From positions 56,656 through 120,655 of the IMG/VR virus record IMGVR_UViG_3300044638_006409: a stretch of DNA of 64,000 bases, one strand, 5' to 3'. The DNA comes from a virus. The notes under the pieces were generated by a model. It had not been told where the DNA came from, made no database searches, and saw nothing but the letters and a program-made list of their open reading frames with translations. Below, in pieces: positions 26,985 through 35,777 of the stretch (positions are counted from its first letter, which is position 1; every line of letters starts with the position of its first letter). A program made the position numbers and the translations under genes.

Positions 26985-27278
26985 ATGAAAACAATAACAG
27001 ATTTTTTGGGTAAACACGGACTAATTATAGCATTAGTTTTGGTTCTAATTTCTACTTGTACAGGAAATATGGCAAAAAAACAAAGTGAGAAACGAATTTC
27101 AAATCAAATAGATAGTTTAGAAACTGAAATTGTAATCTTGAAAGAAGATTTACAAAAACAAATCAAAATTGAAGGATTGAAAGCCGAAAAAAGAATGATT
27201 CAAGCAACTGACAGAAAAATCCTTGATGTGAATAGACAAGCTGAAATAGACAAAGAACTTCAGCAACTTGAAAAATGA
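26985..27278 (+). CDS. Single-pass membrane protein with coiled coil
   Basis: 97 residues from the ATG at 26985; the GTG start further up lies in the sigma gene. One hydrophobic segment (residues ~9-25, LIIALVLVLISTC) is followed by a Lys/Glu-rich coiled coil to the end. This layout fits small inner-membrane spanin-like or tail-anchored proteins, but no lysis gene is next to it. It overlaps the next gene by 4 bases. Confidence 0.5.
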   Translation: MKTITDFLGKHGLIIALVLVLISTCTGNMAKKQSEKRISNQIDSLETEIVILKEDLQKQIKIEGLKAEKRMIQATDRKILDVNRQAEIDKELQQLEK

Positions 27279-27730
27279 AAATAATAATCACTGAAAGACA
27301 ATTAGAGGAAATAAATAGATTTCAGTTCAGAGACACCCCCAAATATAGGGGTTGTCTTATGTCTGACCTAACTAGAATGGAACTGATTGATGACTTTCTA
27401 AAAAAAGTTAAAGACAATCCTGAATATAATACAGAAACCCCTGATTATGATATGTTATTGGATGATTGGGATGGATATGATGACCAAGTTTATATTCAAA
27501 ACAAAGTAGATTCAATTATATTTTGGGAAGGATGGGTTGAAAGTTGTTGGGATGCGGCATTTAAAAAAGAACAATATAAAGGATTAGAAAAATCAGAAGT
27601 TATTGACAAAATAATTGAAGAAAGATTTCCAAGGATTGCCGAAGAATTTGATATGGAAATAATTGATTATGGGTATATTGATAATGATGGTTATATTATG
27701 TACATTGAAATGAAAAACAATAATGAATAA
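27275..27730 (+). CDS. Acidic protein with capsid-tag-like N-terminus
   Basis: 151 residues. It begins MKIIITERQLEEINR, which fits the tag pattern seen on several other proteins here (MK.IIITE..). The rest is acidic and aromatic (DDWDGYDDQVYI, FWEGWVESCWDAAF) with no known domain. Tail overlaps the next gene by 8 bases. If the tag is a capsid-targeting sequence, this would be a packaged internal protein. Confidence 0.5.
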   Translation: MKIIITERQLEEINRFQFRDTPKYRGCLMSDLTRMELIDDFLKKVKDNPEYNTETPDYDMLLDDWDGYDDQVYIQNKVDSIIFWEGWVESCWDAAFKKEQYKGLEKSEVIDKIIEERFPRIAEEFDMEIIDYGYIDNDGYIMYIEMKNNNE

Positions 27731-28544
27731 CTTATTTACTTGGATTAAAAATAATCCCATCCGTTCAATGTTTTTAGTCCCCATCTTTTTGGTGGCTGGT
27801 ATATCTATATCACATGTTGTTGCTTGGTACGACATTACCAATCCATTTAGTTGGGCAATTTACCTTTCGATAGCAATTGAAATTGGAGCTATAACCGCAC
27901 TAATTGCCGCGACACAAAAAATTAAAGGTGGTGTGAGGTTTATGTTCGGTTTAGTTACATTCGTTCAAATGGTGGGAAATATATTCTATTCATATAAAGA
28001 GATTGACCCGACAGGAGAATTGTTTATATCTTGGGTTGAACTTACCTCACCAATTTTTGAATTATTCGGGACAGAACCAACAGATATAATTTCACATAAA
28101 AGATGGTTGGCAATATTAGGTGGTGGACTTCTCCCTGTAATATCATTAACCTCATTACACTTCTTTGTAAAATATGAAGAACCTGGGAAACCAGTTACCA
28201 ACGACCCTCAGAATGATAGAGATTTGGAAATCACTTCCCTAATGGATTTAGATACAATTCTTGAAAAAGAGGAAGAAGAAAAGCCAAAGGTAAAAAGGGG
28301 AAGAAAAAAGAAAGAAGTTGCGGAGTCAACAATTGAAGAAAAAGTTGTAACAACAACAGAGGAATTACCTACAATAGATTCTAAAGTCGAAAGTCAAGAA
28401 CTTGAACAAGAAGTACAACCATATTTCAATCCTTCCGATTTCGGACTCGAACCACTTGAAATAAAAGAGGAAATACCAGTAACACCAACTCGTCCAACGA
28501 AATTGACATACACCAAGCCAAATGTATCCATAGATAGAATATGA
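27723..28544 (+). CDS. Membrane protein with long cytoplasmic tail
   Basis: 273 residues. Four hydrophobic segments (residues ~14-35, ~42-62, ~70-90, ~135-155) are followed by a charged C-terminal tail of ~110 residues with KRGRKKKEV and Pro/Glu-rich stretches. No family recognised. It overlaps the following amidase-like gene by 4 bases, so membrane localisation of a small complex is possible. Confidence 0.55.
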   Translation: MNNLFTWIKNNPIRSMFLVPIFLVAGISISHVVAWYDITNPFSWAIYLSIAIEIGAITALIAATQKIKGGVRFMFGLVTFVQMVGNIFYSYKEIDPTGELFISWVELTSPIFELFGTEPTDIISHKRWLAILGGGLLPVISLTSLHFFVKYEEPGKPVTNDPQNDRDLEITSLMDLDTILEKEEEEKPKVKRGRKKKEVAESTIEEKVVTTTEELPTIDSKVESQELEQEVQPYFNPSDFGLEPLEIKEEIPVTPTRPTKLTYTKPNVSIDRI

Positions 28545-29137
28545 TTGATATAATCAAATATGGGGACTTTAAACCTCTTGGTAAACAGAAGAAAAAAAGT
28601 CAAATAATTCTTACACATACTAGTAGAAATGTCGAGAATTATTTGACTTCTTTGCGTTATAGACATAATGGAAAATATAAAAAAATACCAAACTATATAG
28701 TAACAAAAGATGGTAGAATTTTAAATTTACTCGACAACATAGAACATTGTCAGTTTTTCTCGGATACTCAAATCAATCGAAATTCAATAATAATTTGTTT
28801 GGAAAACTTAGGTTGGTTAGAAAAACAACCTTTAGAGAACCACTATGTTAACTGGATTGGTGATATTTATAAAGGTAAAGTGTTTGAGAGGAAATGGCGA
28901 GATTATTTTTTTTGGGATCCTTATTCAGATGAACAACTCGATTCTCTGACCAAGTTATGTAAAAAAATTATCTTAGATATGAGAATGAGTAAAGAAATTA
29001 TAGAACATAACACTAAAATAAATGGTATACAGAAATTTCAAGGGGTAGTAACAAGAAGTAATTTTGATTCTTCATTTACTGATTTAAGTCCGGCCTTTGA
29101 TTTTGAAAAATTTAGAAAAAAAATTGAAAATGAATAA
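28541..29137 (+). CDS. N-acetylmuramoyl-L-alanine amidase-like protein
   Basis: 198 residues. The amidase_2/PGRP-type pattern is visible: IILTHTSR (first zinc His), IPNYIVTKDGRI, NSIIICLENLGW and SDEQLDSLTKLCKKII. The C-terminal block is GVVTRSNFDSSFTDLSPAFD. The final Asp fits the third zinc ligand, but the second ligand position (normally His in 'GHsdv') appears to be Arg/Ser, so activity is uncertain. It could be a lysin, a tail-associated wall-binding protein or an inactive structural relative. Confidence 0.6.
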   Translation: MIDIIKYGDFKPLGKQKKKSQIILTHTSRNVENYLTSLRYRHNGKYKKIPNYIVTKDGRILNLLDNIEHCQFFSDTQINRNSIIICLENLGWLEKQPLENHYVNWIGDIYKGKVFERKWRDYFFWDPYSDEQLDSLTKLCKKIILDMRMSKEIIEHNTKINGIQKFQGVVTRSNFDSSFTDLSPAFDFEKFRKKIENE

Positions 29138-29801
29138 TTCACATGATGAAATAAAAAAATTATTAAAGGCTTCAAGAAGTTTGTTGTCTTCAAATAATAG
29201 TATTAATGAAACATTCGAGATTAAAAAAAGATACGGAATGATATTAGAAGACTCCGTTACTGATTTAACATCATCAAATGTTACAAAAAAAATTGATGTT
29301 GGTAAATCTATTGAAAAGGATATAACCGATGATGAACAAAAAGAAAAAAGGGACGAAGAAGTTGCAGAATATAGAGTTTCTGGCGGTATTATAGTTTTAC
29401 ATGGTAAAAACAAAAAAGAGTTAGTATTAACTGAAGATGAAAAGTTAGCTTTCCAAGAAACAATGGATGAATTTGTTGAAGAGGTGTCAAATATGGTAGA
29501 TTTCAATCCACTACACATATATGAAAAAAATGTTATTTGGTCAGGGTTGTTAAGAAAAGAAAACCTAACATTCATTTTCAACCTTAATGATGGTGTATAT
29601 TTTGAAATAGAAACTATGATAAAATTGGATGCAGAACTGTTAGAGACTCAAAAAAAGTTGGAGAGATATTTTACAAAATTTGAATCAAAGTGGGCGGACA
29701 TTATAGGTAATAGAATCAAAACTAAAGTTTCAAATGAAAGACCAACAGAAAAACAAGAATACGAAACATTCAAACCATCAACAAGACCAATCGGATTATA
29801 A
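29130..29801 (+). CDS. Unrecognised virion-type protein
   Basis: 223 residues from the ATG at 29130, overlapping the amidase-like gene end by 8 bases. The N-terminal ~90 residues are helical and charged. A beta segment (EYRVSGGIIVLHGKNKKELV) and further alpha/beta sequence follow. It lies in a run of genes that look like internal or scaffold proteins. No domain recognised. Confidence 0.45.
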   Translation: MNNSHDEIKKLLKASRSLLSSNNSINETFEIKKRYGMILEDSVTDLTSSNVTKKIDVGKSIEKDITDDEQKEKRDEEVAEYRVSGGIIVLHGKNKKELVLTEDEKLAFQETMDEFVEEVSNMVDFNPLHIYEKNVIWSGLLRKENLTFIFNLNDGVYFEIETMIKLDAELLETQKKLERYFTKFESKWADIIGNRIKTKVSNERPTEKQEYETFKPSTRPIGL

Positions 29802-29803
29802 TT

Positions 29804-30565
29804 ATGAATGCTGAAAATCTAACTAAGTCCTTGAAAGATAAAATCTCAAGTAAAATTTTAAACAACCCTAATTTGGGGATAACAGGTTCTATATCAAATT
29901 CAGAATATATGAGTTCAATATCCGAAGAAGATGAAACCGAGACAAAAAAAATGAAGTTACCAATAGGTAAAATATTTTCGGTAGGTAAGACTAATAAAAC
30001 TGAAACCAAGGAAGCTACAGGAACTGGTGGTGCTGGGGTATTTGTTCCAGCTATGAGTGGTGAAATGAAAGAAAAATGGAGTCAAAAATATAAAGACTCG
30101 ATTAATTGTTCGAATCCAAAAGGGTTTAGTCAAAAAGCTCATTGTCAGGGTAAAAAAAAGAAACAACAAAACGAAAGTGAGTTCAAAGCCCCTAAGTTAA
30201 GTATGTTTTCTGATGAAGCTCCAAAAAAAATAAAAAAACAAGAAATACATAAAATTGAAACAAAAGAAGCAACTGGGGCATCTTCTGCTGGTTCTTATGT
30301 TACACCTGCAGCTTGGGCTAAATCAACAAGTAAAAAAGATTGGAGAGGTAAAAGTAAAACATTGTTTCCTGGTGGAAAATTCGTCCAAGTAAAGAAAAAG
30401 TGTAAAACATTCCCTTATTGTAATCAGGGAGATATTAATGCCCTTAATCTTACAAATGAATCCAAAATAAATAAAATTATTAATAAGTTGAGTGAAAAAT
30501 ATAGTCTAAGTAGTGATTTTGTGAGAAAACTTTTGATTCAAGATTATCATAAGACTAACATATAA
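29804..30565 (+). CDS. Basic protein with duplicated 'KEATG..AG' module
   Basis: 253 residues, Lys-rich. Two copies of a module are visible. Copy one is KEATGTGGAGVFVPAMSGE followed by KEKWSQKYKDSINCSNPKGF. Copy two is KEATGASSAGSYVTPAAWAK followed by DWRGKSKTLFPGGKFVQVKK and CKTFPYCNQGD. The second module resembles sequence I associate with virion-region proteins of large Bacteroidetes phages (recalled). Basic, Cys-bearing character fits DNA contact or prohead core. The function is not established. Confidence 0.5.
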   Translation: MNAENLTKSLKDKISSKILNNPNLGITGSISNSEYMSSISEEDETETKKMKLPIGKIFSVGKTNKTETKEATGTGGAGVFVPAMSGEMKEKWSQKYKDSINCSNPKGFSQKAHCQGKKKKQQNESEFKAPKLSMFSDEAPKKIKKQEIHKIETKEATGASSAGSYVTPAAWAKSTSKKDWRGKSKTLFPGGKFVQVKKKCKTFPYCNQGDINALNLTNESKINKIINKLSEKYSLSSDFVRKLLIQDYHKTNI

Positions 30566-30573
30566 TATTTATA
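30565..30573 (+). promoter_or_regulatory. ATATTTATA motif upstream of 563-aa acidic protein
   Basis: Exact ATATTTATA overlapping the last base of the previous stop, 14 bases before the ATG at 30588. Confidence 0.35.
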
Positions 30574-30587
30574 TTAAAAAACCAAAA

Positions 30588-32279
30588 ATGAAGAATACAC
30601 AAAAATATTTAGAATCTTTAATCAAAAAATCAATCAACGAAACATTGGAAACTAAAGCTAATAAGTTGATGGATAAAATTAAAGAAATGGAAATGGAGGA
30701 AGGATTTGATAGTCCTGAAATTGAAATGGAAAGAGATGGACATGATTATGATAAGTATGAATTTAGTAGAAAAGTAAGACCATATGAATTTATGAAAGAT
30801 TTGGAAATGGACTCACTAACACCTGATGAATTTAAATATCAAATGGATACAAGAGATATTGATTTGGAAGATGAATTATATGGTGATGATGATGACTTAG
30901 ACCCATTCATTGAGGATGACATTGAACCAATAACGGAAGGTGAACAATGTGAACAATGTGGTGGTGGACTTACTGAAGGTGAGTGTATGGAATGTGGTTA
31001 CAAACAAATGGATGAAAAAACATACGACTTGAATCCTGATAATCAATTTGACTATGTTGAAGAAGAAATGGATTTAGATAGTTTTGAAGACACTGAGGAT
31101 AACATTTCAGATGAAGATATACTTTTCGACTATTGTAAAGGTGGTAAAAAAAATCCTGAAAGATGTAAAGCACATATGGAAATGTTGGAAGAAGAAATAA
31201 ATGAAAAACTTTATGGAAAACAAAAAAAGTTGGATAAGAATAAAAACGGTAAAATCGATGCCGAAGATTTCAAACTACTTAGAAAAAGTAAAGGTGAGAT
31301 GAGTGAAAAGTGGAAAGGTGATGTAGAAGTTGAAAAGAGTGGTGAATATTCTGATATGAGTATTGAAGAAATTGATTCAGCGATTAAGAAATTAAAAAAA
31401 CAAAACGAAAAATTCCAAGTGGATGGTAAAAAAGTTCCTCAAAAAAATAGAGAAAAAATGAGTGAATTATATTTTGCTAAAAGAGCTAAACAAGGTTGGA
31501 AGGGAAAAGGTAAAGCGGCGGTTGAGGAAGGTAAAAAAACTTTCGAAGTTGATGGTAAAACATATCCTGTTAAAGAGTCAATTATTTACCACATCCAAGA
31601 TAGTGAAGGTGACATCATAAAATTAACAGAAAACGAAGTTATTGATTTAATCGAAAACTTAGTTAATGAACAAAAAGTGAAAGGTTTAAAGACAATAGGC
31701 AAACCTAGGGGTCTAACAACATATGAGAAGGCACACAAAGGTTCAGGTAAAGAAAATGATGATTATTTAAAATCAGTATCTAAAAAAATGAAAGATTATT
31801 TGAAAGATGGTTCCAAGGGTAAATTCGATATGAATCCTAAAATGTTCCCTCAGGGTAATGGTGAATTAGCTAAAATGGACAAGAAAGCATTTAAAATGAC
31901 AGATGAATTGGAAGATTTTAACTATGAAATTGCAGGACAAAATTTTCCAGTTCCTGATGCTATCGATTATAATGAAGAATGGATGGAAAAATTGTTCAAA
32001 GGTGACTCAATGACAGGTAATGCACCAGGTGGAAATGCTTTAGAATCTAAAACTAACGATAGGTTCAACAAAATGAGAAAGAAAAATACACTAAAAAAAT
32101 TGAAAGACCAATCATACAAAAGAGTACCTCAACCAGTTTTCAATGAAAAATCAGGTGACCAAGATGGAAAAGGTATCAGTATAAAACTTGAAAGTATTGA
32201 TGAAAAAAATACTAAAGTACTTAATGAAGAATTCGAAAGAATGAAACAATTATTAAGTTACAACAAAAAAACTCAGTAA
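30588..32279 (+). CDS. Acidic scaffold/internal virion-like protein with tag-like motifs
   Basis: 563 residues, very acidic in the N-terminal third (DDDDLDPFIEDDIEP). Features in order: a tag-like N-terminus (MKNTQKYLESLIKKSINET), a possible zinc knuckle (CEQCGGGLTEGECMECGY, ~residue 122), and an EF-hand-like loop (DKNKNGKIDAEDF, ~residue 217). An internal copy of the tag (IIKLTENEVIDLIENLVNEQ, ~345) and a C-terminal EEFERMKQLLSYNKK follow. Composition and repeated [LIV]-x-E sites fit a prohead core or packaged polyprotein processed by a protease (inference). Confidence 0.5.
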   Translation: MKNTQKYLESLIKKSINETLETKANKLMDKIKEMEMEEGFDSPEIEMERDGHDYDKYEFSRKVRPYEFMKDLEMDSLTPDEFKYQMDTRDIDLEDELYGDDDDLDPFIEDDIEPITEGEQCEQCGGGLTEGECMECGYKQMDEKTYDLNPDNQFDYVEEEMDLDSFEDTEDNISDEDILFDYCKGGKKNPERCKAHMEMLEEEINEKLYGKQKKLDKNKNGKIDAEDFKLLRKSKGEMSEKWKGDVEVEKSGEYSDMSIEEIDSAIKKLKKQNEKFQVDGKKVPQKNREKMSELYFAKRAKQGWKGKGKAAVEEGKKTFEVDGKTYPVKESIIYHIQDSEGDIIKLTENEVIDLIENLVNEQKVKGLKTIGKPRGLTTYEKAHKGSGKENDDYLKSVSKKMKDYLKDGSKGKFDMNPKMFPQGNGELAKMDKKAFKMTDELEDFNYEIAGQNFPVPDAIDYNEEWMEKLFKGDSMTGNAPGGNALESKTNDRFNKMRKKNTLKKLKDQSYKRVPQPVFNEKSGDQDGKGISIKLESIDEKNTKVLNEEFERMKQLLSYNKKTQ

Positions 32280-32303
32280 TTACATTTTATATACCTATAT
32301 TAT

Positions 32304-32340
32304 ATTCTCCGTAAGAAACATTTCTTATGGAGAATTTTTT
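32304..32340 (+). terminator. Strong terminator hairpin overlapping the next start codon
   Basis: ATTCTCCGTAAGAA (32304-32317) pairs with TTCTTATGGAGAAT (32322-32335), one G-T pair, 4-base loop, then a T run. The ATG of the next gene (32327-32329) is in the 3' arm. Confidence 0.75.
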
Positions 32341-32794
32341 TAATTACTTATCCAAGCCTGTTCCACCAGACGAAGTTGAAATATGGTTGAAAATGAACAA
32401 CATTATAACCGAAAAAATGGAGTTGTTTTCTGATTTTAGTCAATCTTTATATGATTTAATTAGAGAAACTTATTTAGGTGAAACAACAGATTCATTCGAA
32501 ACTAAAATTATTTTAACAAAAGAAGATAACAAAAAACATTTTTCTTGGTGTTGGAATAAAACTATTGAAAACTTCAAAAAAGAGGGGCTACACTTCAAAT
32601 CTGAAGGTGAACATTTTGTTTATTTTGAAACCTTTTTCGAAGATATTTTTTATTACCAAAAAGAGGACAAGATTAAAAACTCAGTTAATGATTTTTTTGA
32701 CTCTTTATTCGATGTTAGAAAACCATTTACAAAGTCTGATTTAGATATGATAAATGTACTTTATAAAATACTTGATAAAAGTTTAAATTTATAA
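32327..32794 (+). CDS. Unrecognised phage protein
   Basis: 155 residues, MENFFNYLSKPVPPDEVEIW, rich in Phe and acidic residues. No known domain; it resembles small conserved proteins of large phages. Its start codon is embedded in a terminator hairpin, so it may be made only from transcripts initiated within or reading through the hairpin. Confidence 0.5.
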   Translation: MENFFNYLSKPVPPDEVEIWLKMNNIITEKMELFSDFSQSLYDLIRETYLGETTDSFETKIILTKEDNKKHFSWCWNKTIENFKKEGLHFKSEGEHFVYFETFFEDIFYYQKEDKIKNSVNDFFDSLFDVRKPFTKSDLDMINVLYKILDKSLNL

Positions 32795-32861
32795 AAAAAT
32801 TGGTTTTTTATTTACATCAGACCAATAATATTTAATTTAGTAGTAATAAAATTTATATAAA

Positions 32862-33044
32862 ATGGAGACCATAGAAAAAATCAAAACACTGACTGAAGAA
32901 TTATCAGTTGACACTAACAAATTTTTCAAAGGCAATAATAGTGCTGGTACAAGAGCAAGAAAATTAGCACAAGATTTAAAAAATTTGTTACAAAAATTGA
33001 GAACAGAAATATTAGAAGAAAGAAAAAAAGAGGAAAATGTATAA
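32862..33044 (+). CDS. Histone H1-like DNA-binding protein
   Basis: 60 residues. The pattern 'FF.GN.SAGTRARKLAQDLKNLLQKLRTEI' is the hallmark of the Bacteroidetes histone-H1-like (Hc1-type) family. In those, the AGTRxRK helix precedes a basic tail; here the Lys-rich tail is short. The protein would bind or condense DNA. It may compact phage DNA in the capsid or act on the host nucleoid. Overlaps the next gene by 8 bases. Confidence 0.75.
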   Translation: METIEKIKTLTEELSVDTNKFFKGNNSAGTRARKLAQDLKNLLQKLRTEILEERKKEENV

Positions 33045-33225
33045 TATTGATACTATTTTTTTATACCTCAATGTATTTTCAATACTTTTCGTACTCAGAG
33101 TATCTTATAAATTTATAAGTGCCCTATTATCAAATCCACCAAGTAAATTGATTTTGGGAAATAGGGAACTTATATTTTTTGGAGTTTCATTAGCATATGT
33201 CATTACTTATTTAATAACTTTATGA
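33037..33225 (+). CDS. Small two-segment membrane protein
   Basis: 62 residues with two hydrophobic helices (residues ~5-30 and ~43-62). It overlaps both neighbours by 4-8 bases, so it is part of a coupled cluster. Function unknown; a holin-like size and topology is possible but no other lysis gene is adjacent. Confidence 0.5.
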   Translation: MYNIDTIFLYLNVFSILFVLRVSYKFISALLSNPPSKLILGNRELIFFGVSLAYVITYLITL

Positions 33226-33668
33226 GTTTATATCAAGAATTTTCATCATTATTACCATATCTACAATCAATAAGAAAGTTAAAAAACTATTTATCTTTCG
33301 ACATAAGTTTTCCGAACACTTGGAAAATACCCAAGAAGTTTGTTGAAGAAGATAAGATTATCGAACAAACTTCCCAAATTGAGAATGAAAGATTATTTTC
33401 AATAGTCACTGAAATCTCTGAAAGTGATATTCAAAAAACTCATAGTAATCTTAGAAATATTATTAAGTACAACATCGAAAGAGAAGAAAAGGATAAATTG
33501 TTCGAAACTAAAGTAGATGAATTGAAAAAAATATTCGAAAAACAAAATTTGGAAAAGTTAAAGGGATTATTTTTCAATATAAGTGAACCAACATCAAAAA
33601 AAGTAGAATTAGAAGATGATGAAGAACAACTCGGATCAAAAACTGAAATGGTTGGAAAAGGAGATTAA
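33222..33668 (+). CDS. Unrecognised helical protein
   Basis: 148 residues, predicted largely helical with a charged second half (NIEREEKDKLFETKVDELKK). No family recognised. ATGA-type overlap with the membrane protein upstream and a 53-base overlap with the next gene. Confidence 0.5.
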   Translation: MSLYQEFSSLLPYLQSIRKLKNYLSFDISFPNTWKIPKKFVEEDKIIEQTSQIENERLFSIVTEISESDIQKTHSNLRNIIKYNIEREEKDKLFETKVDELKKIFEKQNLEKLKGLFFNISEPTSKKVELEDDEEQLGSKTEMVGKGD

Positions 33669-33807
33669 GCGAGACCAACTAGAACTTGATAAAGAAAAAG
33701 AAAACTTTATCAACAAGATAAAAAATATGAAAAAAGAAGAGATTATACCTCTTAAACCAAAAAAAATTACATTATGGCAACGGATAAAAAAGGTGTTAAT
33801 GGGTTAA
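33616..33807 (+). CDS. Small basic coiled-coil protein
   Basis: 63 residues, Lys-rich helix (KWLEKEIKRDQLELDKEKE) and an amphipathic C-terminus (WQRIKKVLMG). Starts 53 bases inside the previous gene and overlaps the next by 34 bases; the overlapping starts make this a plausible but not certain gene. Confidence 0.4.
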   Translation: MMKNNSDQKLKWLEKEIKRDQLELDKEKENFINKIKNMKKEEIIPLKPKKITLWQRIKKVLMG

Positions 33808-34022
33808 TTGAGAAACTTGCATATGTTTCAGATGAAGTTAGTAAAGTATTTCCTGATAGTAGATCCGTTGTAGTCTTTTCTCTAAATGAAAATGACTTTA
33901 ACTATAGTAAAACTCAAGTAGAAAACTTTTCAGACACAAATCAATTCAAAATTGACATTTCAGGTATAGAGTTTATTTTTTTGAGGGATGAGTTGTTGAA
34001 TAACGCTGAAGATAAGATTTAG
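33774..34022 (+). CDS. Small unrecognised protein
   Basis: 82 residues, MATDKKGVNGLIEKLAYVSD. The alpha/beta pattern contains no known motif. Overlaps the previous plus-strand gene by 34 bases and the convergent minus-strand gene by 50 bases. Confidence 0.45.
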   Translation: MATDKKGVNGLIEKLAYVSDEVSKVFPDSRSVVVFSLNENDFNYSKTQVENFSDTNQFKIDISGIEFIFLRDELLNNAEDKI

Positions 34023-34614
34023 GAAACCCATACTCAACTAAAAGATTATAAAGATATTTTTTTTGTGGAAAAGAAAAATCTTTTACAAAAATACAATCAC
34101 CCCTTTTTTCAGACCTCATTTTATTTTCCATCGAATCAATAAATCGGTCGGCATCATCCTCATCCTTAAAGGTAAATAATTTAATTTCTTCGTTACCCTG
34201 AAATATAATTTTGTTGTTTAATTTAGAAATCATTTTTATTCCTTTATAACTCAAATACTTTTTCTCAAAAATATTACTAGTTATTTTTTTCTTTGTCGAA
34301 TAGTCCAAAAATTCCTCCTCAAGATTGTACTTAATTATCTTTAGTACATTATACTCCTCCGAATCCGTTTCAACTTTAGTTGTTCGACCTAGTTCGTCCT
34401 TAATGTATATTTTTTCCAAACCAAATTCCTTGTTTTCCATCAATAGCAGTTCGAACTGACACTTTGAACCGTTTTCAGTTCTTTTTTCAAAAACCACACT
34501 ATCGCTCAGTTTAGATTGTTCATTAAAAAAATCTAAGGCCTTTTTCTTAGTTTTAAATTTGTTGATTATTTTCCTTTTTTCTTTATTTTTGAAGAGAATG
34601 ATTAAATAGTTCAT
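33973..34614 (-). CDS. Unrecognised protein on isolated minus strand
   Basis: 213 residues, Lys-rich, beginning MNYLIILFKNKEKRKIINKF. No domain recognised. It is alone on the minus strand between plus-strand genes and overlaps the 3' end of its convergent neighbour. Codon use is like its neighbours. Confidence 0.5.
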   Translation of the reverse strand: MNYLIILFKNKEKRKIINKFKTKKKALDFFNEQSKLSDSVVFEKRTENGSKCQFELLLMENKEFGLEKIYIKDELGRTTKVETDSEEYNVLKIIKYNLEEEFLDYSTKKKITSNIFEKKYLSYKGIKMISKLNNKIIFQGNEEIKLFTFKDEDDADRFIDSMENKMRSEKRGDCIFVKDFSFPQKKYLYNLLVEYGFPKSYLQRYSTTHPSKK

Positions 34615-34650
34615 ATAATAAAAATAAAATACATAACTTAAATATAAATA

Positions 34651-35562
34651 ATGGAAAATTACTACGAGATACTGGGAGTTAACGAGAACGCAACATCAGA
34701 TGAAATTAAAAAAAGTTATAGGAAATTAGCTATGGAACATCATCCTGACAAGGGTGGTAATGAAGAAAAATTTAAAAAAGTTTCTGAAGCATATGATATC
34801 TTAGGTGATGAAAATAAAAGAACTAATTATGATAACCAAAGAAAAAATCCATTCGGTGGAAACAATATCTTCGAAGAATTTTTCAATTCATTCAATAATA
34901 GAAATCGCCCCCCATCAGTCCCTGACAAAATAATTAATTTAGAAATTAGTGTTTTAGATTCCTTTAAGTCTTCAGAAAAAACTTTTACATATTTAAGGAA
35001 TGAAAAGTGTGAAGGTTGTGATGGTAATGGTGGTGAAAAAACAAAATGTAATGTTTGTAATGGAACAGGAACAATTGTTATGAAAATGGGTAATGGTTTC
35101 TTCACCCAAGTTTTTCATCAAAATTGTAATCATTGTAAGGGAAGTGGGTTTCTTTTTAAAAAAGTATGCAACACTTGTAATGGTACTTCAAATAGTAGTA
35201 AATCTGAAACCATAAAAATAAAAATTCCACATGGTGTTGGTGATGGTCAATTTTTCAGAATGCAGGGTAAGGGTGATTTCACCAATGGTGTATATGGAAA
35301 CTTAGTAATTAAGGTAATGATTAAACCAGAACAAGACTTCAAAAAAGAGGGGAATAATCTTATTTACGATTGTTATCTCAACGACAAAGAAATATTGGAG
35401 GAGTCTATCAGTATTCCCCATCCAGATGGTGCAATGTTAGTTAAACTACCCGAAACTTTTGATAGTAGTAAACCATTGAGAGTAAAAAACAAAGGTTTCA
35501 AAGTTGAGGGAATCGGTGATTTTATAATTAACTTAAATGTTAGATTTAAAAGAAAAAATTAA
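34651..35562 (+). CDS. dnaJ: DnaJ/Hsp40 co-chaperone
   Basis: 303 residues, a complete type A DnaJ layout. The J domain (1-65) has HPD at 31-33. A short Gly/Asn/Phe linker follows, then a zinc domain with [25 protein letters not shown] and CNTCNGT. The C-terminal substrate-binding domain contains [20 protein letters not shown]. It would recruit host DnaK to fold or disassemble phage proteins. Shorter than bacterial DnaJ (about 370) through a reduced linker. A chaperone in a virion gene region suggests help with assembly. Confidence 0.9.
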   Translation: MENYYEILGVNENATSDEIKKSYRKLAMEHHPDKGGNEEKFKKVSEAYDILGDENKRTNYDNQRKNPFGGNNIFEEFFNSFNNRNRPPSVPDKIINLEISVLDSFKSSEKTFTYLRNEKCEGCDGNGGEKTKCNVCNGTGTIVMKMGNGFFTQVFHQNCNHCKGSGFLFKKVCNTCNGTSNSSKSETIKIKIPHGVGDGQFFRMQGKGDFTNGVYGNLVIKVMIKPEQDFKKEGNNLIYDCYLNDKEILEESISIPHPDGAMLVKLPETFDSSKPLRVKNKGFKVEGIGDFIINLNVRFKRKN

Positions 35563-35695
35563 ATAAATCTCTAACTAAACTTACAAATCCATAAAAGGTA
35601 CAAGCCGCAACTGCAACAGAAATTAATACTAAATTTAAGTGTTTTGTTTGAAAACCTTTATTTTTACATGTTGTACATCCTTTTTCTTGTTCCAT
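35546..35695 (-). CDS. Small single-pass membrane protein with CxxC
   Basis: 49 residues from the ATG at 35695. [14 protein letters not shown] is followed by one membrane helix ([17 protein letters not shown]). Similar 'GC.tCK.KG + TM' micro-proteins occur in phages of Bacteroidetes (recalled). It overlaps the DnaJ 3' end by 17 bases on the other strand. Confidence 0.5.
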   Translation of the reverse strand: MEQEKGCTTCKNKGFQTKHLNLVLISVAVAACTFYGFVSLVRDLFNFFF

Positions 35696-35718
35696 AGTCT
35701 TTTTTAATTTAAAAGTAT

Positions 35719-35726
35719 TATATTTG
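35719..35726 (+). promoter_or_regulatory. Possible TAnnTTTG promoter element
   Basis: TATATTTG lies 77 bases before the leucine-rich-repeat gene. No TTTG at the expected upstream spacing, so weak. An ATATTTATT motif lies closer to the start. Confidence 0.25.
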
Positions 35727-35777
35727 TCCCAATAATCAATAATAGTTATTGGGACTACTATTTTTATCACATCAAAG

